Shown here: one piece after another, positions 17,928 to 24,828 of the stretch
Layout of the letters: the number at the start of each line of letters is the position of its first letter
Numbering within the stretch: the stretch's first letter is position 1
NCBI RefSeq assembly: GCF_000372725.1
Contig: NW_005199601.1
Span: 857,526-886,868, forward strand
Source of the DNA: Emiliania huxleyi CCMP1516
Lineage: Eukaryota; Haptophyta; Isochrysidales; Noelaerhabdaceae
Reading direction: 5' to 3'
DNA: 29,343 bases
Made by a program: the position numbers and the translations under genes
The notes under the pieces: model-generated
Databases searched by the model: none
Seen by the model: the letters and a program-made list of their open reading frames with translations, nothing else
Told to the model about the DNA's origin: nothing

Positions 17928-18546
17928 CTAACCCTTGGTCGTCTGCCTCTTTCTATCTCCCTTCGCAGTCCCTCGCCGATTCTCGCTGCAACCTTCATGC
18001 CACCTCGCGGTCGTCCCACTTCTCGTCGTTCTCCCTCCTGTCGCTTCCTCCTCTGTCGCGTCGCTCTCGTCTGCCTCATCCTGCGACGCCGCCGCCGCCT
18101 GCCGATCCCTTGCTCTCGCGGCTTCTCCCGCCTTTCGGCGCAACTCTGCCCTCCTCGCGGCATATTTTGGCCCCTCGAGTTTATCGAGCTCTCCTCGCGC
18201 AAGGACGACTCTTCTGACGCGCCCACTGCGATCATTTGCCGCCAAGTCATATCGTTGCTCAGGTCCACTCTCTCTTCGAACATATGTACCTCCACGGTCG
18301 GTGTTGGCGCTGGGGTCCCCTTCGGGTGCATCGTTACAAGCTGACGACGGGATTACCACGTCCACGACTAGTGTTTCGTCCTCCTCGGAGTCTTCTTCCC
18401 CGGCTTCCTCCCGTTCGGCTCTACGTTCAGCGTGGCTCACCCCCCATGCCGTGAACAGGCGCTTTATCCACCCTATATTCTTCTCTCTCTCCTCTGCCCG
18501 TGCCTTGGTCTTGTCGTTGGGGTCAGCCCCGCGCGACCTCGGGAAC
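17928..18546 (-). CDS. Unidentified charged protein frame (possible internal exon or element-derived)
   Basis: Open on the minus strand from a TAG at about 18547-18549 (also a possible CTAG acceptor) to a stop at 17928. The first part reads like real protein (KNIGWIKRLFTAWGVSHAERR), followed by an acidic stretch (EEDSEEDETLVVDVVIP) and an Ala/Arg/Glu-rich helical or disordered tail. There is no ATG near the 5' end. A gag-like or nuclear protein is conceivable, but no motif supports a call. The plus strand is also open (17935-18549) but Ser-rich and without signature. Confidence 0.3.
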
Positions 18547-18714
18547 TAGCCGGGGCAGTCGGAGAAGGGGCAACTCCGTGCACTGACGGTCGGCTGTCAG
18601 AAAACACGCCTCCGTGGCTCGGGTTACACCAATCCTCGCTACCCAACGCGGCCAAACGATATCCACCTCGAGAGCCTCGAGTAGAGGCGCGGACGTGTTT
18701 CTTTGCAAGCCGAA

Positions 18715-19203
18715 ATGCTCGCCCGGCCGACGAGGCCATGTTGCCGCGCCGCGCCGTACGCCGCTGCGCTCCTGTGCACGTCCGCGGGCCGCCGCCCTCC
18801 GAGAGGGAGGCGCGACCCGACCGCGCGCCGGCCGACGAGCGTGTGCGACCCGTATGAGAACAACGGCAAGCCGCTCTCGCAGGAGCAGTGCGCGAAGCTG
18901 CTGCCGAGCGTGAGCGACTCGTGGGCGCTCGTCGACGATGGCACGGCCATCATGCGCGAGATCGAGGTCGCCGACTTTGTGCAGGGCTCCAGGCTCGTCT
19001 CGACGCTCGCAGCAGTGGCCTTCAACAACAACCACTACCCAGTGCTGACGCTCGAGCGGCGGCTGAGCGAGAGGCGGCGCTGGCAGGAGCTGGTGGTGGT
19101 ACGGTGCCAGACGACGGTGCTGGGTGGGCTCAGCTACCAAGACTTCACGCTCGCCATGCTGATGGACGTCGAGCTTGGAAGGAGTAGGGATAGAGAGTGG
19201 TAA
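18715..19203 (+). CDS. Pterin-4a-carbinolamine dehydratase-like protein with probable organelle transit peptide
   Basis: ATG 18715 to TAA 19201-19203, 162 aa. The first about 43 residues are rich in Arg, Ala, Pro and Ser and lack acidic residues (MLARPTRPCCRAAPYAAALL), as in mitochondrial or plastid transit peptides. The rest matches the PCD/DCoH fold: SWALVDDG, then EVADFVQG, AVAFNNNHYPVL, and GLSYQDFTLAMLMD. Active enzymes carry HHP and a later Thr-His; here the first is HYP and the second region reads TTVLGGL without His. Catalysis of pterin recycling is therefore doubtful. A structural role, as for the PCD-like Rubisco assembly factor RAF2 of plants, is an alternative; that is inference. 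Confidence 0.75.
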   Translation: MLARPTRPCCRAAPYAAALLCTSAGRRPPRGRRDPTARRPTSVCDPYENNGKPLSQEQCAKLLPSVSDSWALVDDGTAIMREIEVADFVQGSRLVSTLAAVAFNNNHYPVLTLERRLSERRRWQELVVVRCQTTVLGGLSYQDFTLAMLMDVELGRSRDREW

Positions 19204-19444
19204 AAGGTAAGGTAAGGCCCAAACGTCTCCACAACACAAAGTGAGGTGGGGCAAAGGGGGGGCGACCCTCGCATCTCCACGCCCGGACACGGGCAGGAGC
19301 CCCACGGCATTCAAAGTGCAAGCACCGGCCCGGTGCCGTGGGTGAGCAACCCGCAGCCACCCCACTCCCTCCCCCAAGCGCTGCAGAAATACGAGCTGCT
19401 TTAAAGCCGTAGTGCCTTCAAGCGAAGGCACTGGATTATCGTGC

Positions 19445-19541
19445 GCGCGGAGCGCGCTGGTGCTACCCGGACACACGCGCGGAGCGCGCTAGCTGGACAC
19501 ACGCGCGGAGCGCGCTAGCTAGACACTTGCGCGGAGCGCGC
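19445..19541. repeat. Four copies of GCGCGGAGCGCGC
   Basis: Exact 13-mers at 19445, 19477, 19503 and 19529, spaced 32, 26 and 26 bp; a decayed fifth follows at about 19553. The spacers are related (CTAGCTGGACACAC-like). Each core is nearly self-complementary (GCGC...GCGC). It resembles an iterated protein-binding site. Confidence 0.85.
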
Positions 19542-19841
19542 CGGCTAGGATACCGCGGAGCAAGCAAATCAACACAACCGTTCGAAATCGAATGCTGGAC
19601 GCCGCAAGTCGTTGCCGCCGAGTGCCAAAGTGCGCCTGGATTGCTCAGCAGCACAAGCATCCACGGAGCCAGCGAGCGCTGAGCGACATATTGCCTTGAC
19701 TGAGCCGGACCGGGCGACATGTCGGCGGTCAAACTTGTAAAATGGTGCCAATAGCCGAGGTAGCTCCGGCGGACGTGAGAGCACGGCCTGACGATCAAGC
19801 ACGAGAGCGACGAACGGAGGCGCAGATCCTGGGTAGTCGAC

Positions 19842-19952
19842 GGGCCCCCGGGGGCGACGGGGGTGCTCTTGGGGGGGGTCCCCCCAGTCAAGGGGGTCTG
19901 GGGCGCAGCCCCAGGAGGGCCGCCGCAGGCGCCGATTTTTTGGGGCTTTTTT
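19842..19952 (+). other. G-rich hairpin block ending in two T6 runs
   Basis: Contains GGGGGGGGTCCCCCC (19871-19885), a perfect 7-bp stem with 3-nt loop CTGGGGC-GCA-GCCCCAG (19898-19914), and then two T6 runs within 40 bp. T runs of this kind can end RNA polymerase III transcripts, so a small RNA end is possible. No tRNA-type internal boxes were recognised. Confidence 0.4.
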
Positions 19953-20160
19953 GACTGATTTTCATGAGGTGTTGCTACTATTTTGGGACCAGTTGAAGCC
20001 TAAAAATGGCTAAATACCCAGCCACAACAGCTGCTAGTCGTGAGCTGCTACTGTGTTGCAGAGCCCAGAGAGAGGGCTTTCAGGAGCACCTATTCAGTTT
20101 GATCCAGCTCAACGTTACTACCACTGTCCGTTACCGGTGCGGCACGCGGAGCACTCCGTG

Positions 20161-20282
20161 AGCGGTGACGGGTGCGGACGAGCGAATGAGAGGTACCTTT
20201 CAGCGAGAGATAGGCAGTCCTAGTCTCTAACAACACCCACAGATAGCGACCTCTCATTCGCTCGTCCGCGCCCGTCACTGCT
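20161..20282 (+). repeat. Long hairpin: 34-bp stem, 54-nt loop
   Basis: Arms 20161-20194 and 20249-20282 are complementary at 32 of 34 positions. Both mismatches become G-U pairs if the plus strand is transcribed, so the plus-strand RNA would pair over all 34 positions. The minus-strand RNA would carry two A-C mismatches. The size suits a small-RNA precursor, a foldback element or a 3'-UTR structure. Confidence 0.85.
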
Positions 20283-20940
20283 AGTCGGGCCGTCCCGTTT
20301 TGATCTCTCGGTGAGTGGGCGCCCGCCCGCCGCCTCTGAGGGGGCCGGGCCCCCTAGTCTGAAAACAAAAACAAGCTCGAAAACAGCCAAAATGCCTGCG
20401 AGAGAGGCACTGCGCGCCGCTGACCTCATATGATGTGGGGATGTGTGCCGGAACCAGTACTGATCTAAAACCCTGGAAACCCTTGTTCAAAGCCGACCCT
20501 AAGCGCCATCCTTCCTGCTCTCACCTGATGCTGCTTCCCAGCGCCGCCTCCTTGGCCCCCTTGGGCGTATTTTCTACTCCCAGTGGGGTCCTGGGCCCCC
20601 GGGCCCCCTCTTGTTTTACGAGGATCAGCCGGCGGGGCGGGAGGAAGGCACCGCGCCAGCGGCGGGGAGGAGGGCGGGGGCGGGCGGGGCAGCCGCCGGG
20701 CGAGCGCCGAGCTCTGCCGAGGTCATCGACTTGGACGAAGAGTGACTTGAGTGCGCAAGGCACCGCCCGAGAAGCCAGCAGCGGAAGCGGGCGACCAGAA
20801 CGGGTGTTGTACTGAGCGCCGCTCGTCTCGTGTTACGTTACTAGTATGAACCCACCGAAAGAATATTGACTCAAGAAGGACATGAGGTGGCAGCACGCCG
20901 GCACTACGACAATAGTTCAATCCGGCATACGGCTTAAACT

Positions 20941-23817
20941 TCACACTGACGCGCTCACGTCAATGTTGACGCTCTCTCTCTGCTTCACTACAAGGTTCAG
21001 CGTGTCCTCCTTCTGGATGCCGCAGTCCGCCACCGTGCGGTCGTCGTCTAGCTGCTTGCCCGCGAAGATCAGGCGCTGCTGCTCGGGTGGGGTGCCCTCC
21101 TTGTCACGCACCTTGTGCTTGACAGCGGCGACGCTATCGCTCATCTCCACGTCCAGCGTCATGTTTGTTCCCCCCGTGAGCGTGCGCACAAAGATCTGCA
21201 TGCTGCCGCCCCGGTGTCCGGCGTAGGTCCGCTCGACGCCAATGTTGACGCTCTCTCTCTGCTTCACTACAAGGTTCAGCGTGTCCTCCTTCTGGATGCC
21301 GCAGTCCGCCACCGTGCGGTCGTCCTCTAGCTGCTTGCCCGCGAAGATCAGGCGCTGCTGCTCGGGTGGGGTGCCCTCCTTGTCACGCACCTTGTGCTTG
21401 ACAGCGGCGACGCTATCGCTCATCTCCACGTCCAGCGTCATGTTTGTTCCCCCCGTGAGCGTGCGCACAAAGATCTGCATGCTGCCGCCCCGGTGTCCGG
21501 CGTAGGTCCGCTCGACGCCAATGTTGACGCTCTCTCTCTGCTTCACTACAAGGTTCAGCGTGTCCTCCTTCTGGATGCCGCAGTCCGCCACCGTGCGGTC
21601 GTCGTCTAGCTGCTTGCCCGCGAAGATCAGGCGCTGCTGCTCGGGTGGGGTGCCCTCCTTGTCACGCACCTTGTGCTTGACAGCGGCGACGCTATCGCTC
21701 ATCTCCACGTCCAGCGTCATGTTTGTTCCCCCCGTGAGCGTGCGCACAAAGATCTGCATGCTGCCGCCCCGGTGTCCGGCGTAGGTCCGCTCGACGCCAA
21801 TGTGCCCGCCACGCGCCTGCTGAAGCGCCTCAAGCGCGGCCGCATGCGCGCCCGACGACGACCCCACCACCACCTCCTCCTCCTCCTCCTCGCCCTCGCC
21901 CGCCGAGCAGACCGATAACTTGGCCGGAAGGATCGCGATCTGGCGGCTCCCGACGTCGACGACCCCTGGCATTTCGGTTGCGTAGCCCTGATCTGCCTTC
22001 TTTAAGCAGGCGGCGCCCGTCAGGAATAAGAAAAGGAGCGCGCTCAGGGCGATGAGAGCCATGACGCTAAAGGCGATGCCGACAGTGATGCCGATGACGC
22101 ATCCGACGCCGCAGCTGCCGCTGCTGTCGTCGTCTCCGGGAAGTTCAACCCCGGGGGCTTGCACAATCGCATCTACCATGAGACCGGCGGTGGAAATGCC
22201 ATCCGCGACAAACTGAGCGACGAGAGCCCCCTCTAAGTTCGCCGTATTCTCGAGGATGCCGTCTGCCCCCGAGAGCGCGCTCACCGCCTCGTTTGCAGCG
22301 GCCTCGACCTCAAAGCTGATCGTTGCCGTGACGATCACGGAGCCAGGCGAGAGCGTGAGGGAGACCGCCGACGTTGGCACATCGGCGCCCGCAGCAAGCA
22401 CGGTCCTTATCGCCGCCTGCTCGTCCGGGCCAAAGTCTTCGACCGCGCCGGCGAGCGAGAAGGAGGTGATTACCGTTGCGGTAGGCGATGCTGAGGGTGA
22501 GGGTGGCGGCGGCGAGGGGGGTGGCGGTGAGGGTGTCGGCGGCAAGGGCGGTGGTGGCGAGGGAGGCGGCGGCGACTGCGGCGGCGGCGAGGGTGGCGGC
22601 GGGCTCGGCGGAGGCGGTCTGGGCGGCGGCGGTGAGGGTGGTGGCGGCGAGGGGGATGGCGGCGAGGGTGGCGGCGGCAAGGGGGGTGGCGGTGAGGGTG
22701 GCGGCGGCGAGGGCGGTGGTGGCGAGGGTGGTGGCGGCGACTGCGGCGGCGGCGAGGGTGGCGGCGGGGTCGGCGGAGGCGGGCTGGGGAGTGGCGGTGA
22801 GGGTGGCGGCGGTGAGGGGGGTGGTGGTGAGGGTGGCGGCGGCGAGGGGGGTGGCGGTGAGGGTGGCGGCGGCGAGGGCGGTGGTGGCGAGGGTGGCGGC
22901 GGCGACTGCGGCGGAGGCGAGGGTGGCGGCGGGGTCGGCGGAGGCGGGCTGGGGAGTGGCGGTGAGGGTGGCGGCGGCGAGGGGGGTGGCGGTGAGGGTG
23001 GCGGCGGGGAGGGCGGTGGTGGCGAGGGTGGCGGCGGCGACTGCGGCGGCGGCGAGGGTGGCGGCGGGGTCGGCGGAGGCGGGCTGGGCAGCGAATTTGC
23101 GCATTCGCAGATCGCGTCGCTAGAGTCAAGGTTCTGGTCGCAGGTCATTTCGTACTCGACGGTGCAAGTATCGCCTCTCCCCTCCCACGCGCCAGTGCAC
23201 ACGCGCCCGATCGACAGGCAGTAGGCGCTGCAAGAGCCATACTTGGAGTCGAACTGGTCGACGAGTACCTTGCACTCGCCACAAACGAGGTCTTTTGGCC
23301 ACCAAGCCTCATTGCAGGTTGATGCGGGGAGCAGAGGTGGTGGAGGCGGCGGCGACGGCGGCCAGGGCAACGAGGGGTTGAGGCAGCAGGTGTACCTTGA
23401 GTCGGGGATCGGCAAGTAGTTCCCCGTGCCTTGGCCCCACGGAATGTAGCGAATCGCGATCGGCAAGTAGCCATCGCTGCACGTCTTTCCCCCCCAATCT
23501 TCTGGCCTGCCGTCCGCGAGGCAGTCGCCGAAGTCGCTCGAGCACTTGGACGCGTCGCAGCGGCAGTGAGGCGGGTAGCACGTGTAGCGACCTTCGTTCC
23601 GAGGCTCCTCAAAGTGAGGGCTGGCGGTGTAGCCGTCGCTGCAGGTCTGCGCCTCGAAGGTCGGGTCCGCCCAGCACGTCGGCTGGCGGTGTAGCCAATC
23701 GGCTGTCGGCTCGACGCACTTGCTGTCGTCGTGGACGCAGGGAGCCAATCGCGGCGGCGAGGGCGGGGTTAGTGGTGGGAATGGCGGCGCCGCGGGTTTC
23801 GACTCCTCGGCGCCCAT
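20941..23817 (-). CDS. Single-pass membrane protein: Cys-rich and Pro-rich ectodomain, SEA-like region, TM, cytoplasmic tail with three ubiquitin-like domains
   Basis: Drawn from ATG 23817 ([12 protein letters not shown]), 958 aa; the frame stays open upstream to 24087 and a signal-peptide exon is probably missing. A candidate acceptor (CATAAG) lies 10 bases before this ATG. Residues 1-240: Pro/Cys-rich, with repeated 'TCSDGY' segments and a compact CGECK...CEC domain. About 242-443: (SPPPP)n wall-protein-like tract. About 445-555: SEA-like region ([16 protein letters not shown]...). About 568-600: hydrophobic segment ([18 protein letters not shown]). An acidic run follows, then three ubiquitin-like domains starting [11 protein letters not shown] at residues 687, 780 and 873. 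These keep [11 protein letters not shown] (the I44 patch and the K48 equivalent) and IQKEDTL (the K63 equivalent) but end VVKQRES without Gly-Gly. They therefore cannot be processed or conjugated like ubiquitin and probably act as fixed binding modules. A receptor or wall-sensor role is inferred. Confidence 0.75.
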   Translation of the reverse strand: MGAEESKPAAPPFPPLTPPSPPRLAPCVHDDSKCVEPTADWLHRQPTCWADPTFEAQTCSDGYTASPHFEEPRNEGRYTCYPPHCRCDASKCSSDFGDCLADGRPEDWGGKTCSDGYLPIAIRYIPWGQGTGNYLPIPDSRYTCCLNPSLPWPPSPPPPPPLLPASTCNEAWWPKDLVCGECKVLVDQFDSKYGSCSAYCLSIGRVCTGAWEGRGDTCTVEYEMTCDQNLDSSDAICECANSLPSPPPPTPPPPSPPPQSPPPPSPPPPSPPPPSPPPPSPPPPSPPLPSPPPPTPPPPSPPPQSPPPPSPPPPSPPPPSPPPPSPPPPSPPPPSPPPPSPPLPSPPPPTPPPPSPPPQSPPPPSPPPPSPPPPSPPPPLPPPPSPPSPSPPPPSPPPPRPPPPSPPPPSPPPQSPPPPSPPPPLPPTPSPPPPSPPPPSPSASPTATVITSFSLAGAVEDFGPDEQAAIRTVLAAGADVPTSAVSLTLSPGSVIVTATISFEVEAAANEAVSALSGADGILENTANLEGALVAQFVADGISTAGLMVDAIVQAPGVELPGDDDSSGSCGVGCVIGITVGIAFSVMALIALSALLFLFLTGAACLKKADQGYATEMPGVVDVGSRQIAILPAKLSVCSAGEGEEEEEEVVVGSSSGAHAAALEALQQARGGHIGVERTYAGHRGGSMQIFVRTLTGGTNMTLDVEMSDSVAAVKHKVRDKEGTPPEQQRLIFAGKQLDDDRTVADCGIQKEDTLNLVVKQRESVNIGVERTYAGHRGGSMQIFVRTLTGGTNMTLDVEMSDSVAAVKHKVRDKEGTPPEQQRLIFAGKQLEDDRTVADCGIQKEDTLNLVVKQRESVNIGVERTYAGHRGGSMQIFVRTLTGGTNMTLDVEMSDSVAAVKHKVRDKEGTPPEQQRLIFAGKQLDDDRTVADCGIQKEDTLNLVVKQRESVNIDVSASV
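20962..21798 (-). repeat. Three 279-bp tandem ubiquitin-like units
   Basis: The same 279-bp unit starts at about 20962, 21241 and 21520 and encodes 93 residues: 73 of ubiquitin-like fold and a 20-residue spacer ([15 protein letters not shown]). The copies differ at very few bases (for example CGTCGTCTAGC versus CGTCCTCTAGC near 21044, 21323 and 21602), so duplication or conversion is recent. Confidence 0.95.
22486..23090 (-). repeat. SPPPP-coding minisatellite
   Basis: About 600 bp of 15-bp (five-codon) units coding [15 protein letters not shown] on the minus strand. Higher-order blocks start [12 protein letters not shown]. The Gly-rich plus-strand frame over it is a shadow. The region is likely length-variable and hydroxyprolinated/glycosylated in the protein, as in plant and algal wall proteins. 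Confidence 0.9.
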
Positions 23818-24828
23818 TAGGGACAGCTTATGCGAGTAAGTATTCGTCAGTGAGCCCGCCCAGCCCCGCCTCGATGCAATTAGCGCACACCCTCGGGCCG
23901 TCGGGAAACCAGTCCTTTTGCACCTGTGAGGCGAAGCGTCGGTTCCGGCAAGCATGCTCCAGTGAGAGGTATGCGCGGCATCGTGGGCGAGAGCTGATAG
24001 TCGTGGGGCAGAGACCACTACGAGAGCTTCGTCGGGCGAGTCGCGGGGCGGGGCGGGGAAGCGGACTGAGAGGAGCGAAGTGCTCAAGCAGCGAGGAGCC
24101 GCGATGAACCTGCGATTGCGACCAACGCAAGGTTGGTCTCCTATTTTTCTCGGGGGCGGCGAATTTGGCGCGGGAGCGGCTCACGCGCGACACCTCGGCC
24201 TTGATGGCGCCCAGCTCGCGCACGTAGCCCGCCACCAGCTGCGCGTCCACGACGACCTCCAGCGCCGTGGCGATCTGACGCGCCATGTTCGCGAAGGCTT
24301 CGCAGAGGATCGACCGCCGGTGAAAGGGGCGAAACAAACAAAGGTGAGAGGCCCGGGATCGCCAGCAGGCCGCTCACCAGCTCCTTGGCGTGCCTCGTGC
24401 CCTTGAGGCAGGTGAACGGGTAATCATAAGCCGCGTGCGCGCACGCGACGAGCGCGTGCCAAGTGCGCGTCTCCACTGCATCGACCACGAGTGCCTTCGC
24501 GTGCCCCGGCCGATCAATGGCGCCTACGAGCTCGACGGCGGCTCGCGCGTCGCGGCTGCAGTGCCACGAGCCGCGATGAAGTCCCGCGATTACGACCAAC
24601 ACAACTCAGCCTGACACAACTCGCATGCTAAAAGCAAAAAGATTTTCACCAGCCCCGACGCGCGCACTCCAGTTAGCCCCGCTTGTCTCTCGCGGAATCA
24701 AATGGCCACGTCGACCATCCCGACACGCTCAACCGCGTCTCGCATCCAAGCGCGGCTCTCCGCTCAAGCGCGTCTTGCTTCCTTTTGCGGAGATTGCTCT
24801 AGATCCCTACAGTCAAGCCGCTCGCTGA
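23818..24828. other. Region between the divergent membrane-protein and kinase genes
   Basis: About 1 kb between two divergently oriented genes. It could hold promoters of both. The minus strand has protein-like frames (24141-24602, and about 24170-24337 in another frame), which may be an eroded gene. The last 230 bp before the kinase ATG look non-coding. Confidence 0.4.
24141..24602 (-). pseudogene. Possible eroded gene of unknown family
   Basis: The minus-strand frame reads ELVGAIDRPGHAKALVVDAV, then TWHALVACAHAAYDYPF and HAKELVSGLLAIPG, then loses protein character. In another frame, from about 24310 down to 24170, protein-like sequence resumes (CEAFANMARQIATALEVVV...). The pattern suggests one coding region broken by an indel or by an intron of about 50 nt with no clear sites. 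No family recognised; a transposase-derived origin was considered but not supported. Confidence 0.25.

Larger units (their letters stand above)
19204..20940. other. Long non-coding region with structured repeats
   Basis: About 1.7 kb without a supported gene. It holds the GCGCGGAGCGCGC tandem array (19445-19541), a G-rich/hairpin block followed by T runs (about 19842-19952), and a 34-bp-stem hairpin (20161-20282). The rest has short frames only. Confidence 0.55.

Noticed and set aside
19445..19541. CRISPR array or tRNA cluster
   Set aside because: The repeat is 13 bp with similar short spacers, and no cloverleaf could be drawn.
20941..21798. Ordinary polyubiquitin gene
   Set aside because: Units are not head-to-tail 76-residue ubiquitins, have 20-residue spacers, lack Gly-Gly ends, and are fused to a membrane protein.
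22256..23224. Gly-rich plus-strand protein
   Set aside because: It is antisense to the SPPPP-coding tract; the minus strand carries flanking Cys-rich, SEA-like, TM and ubiquitin-like domains in one frame.
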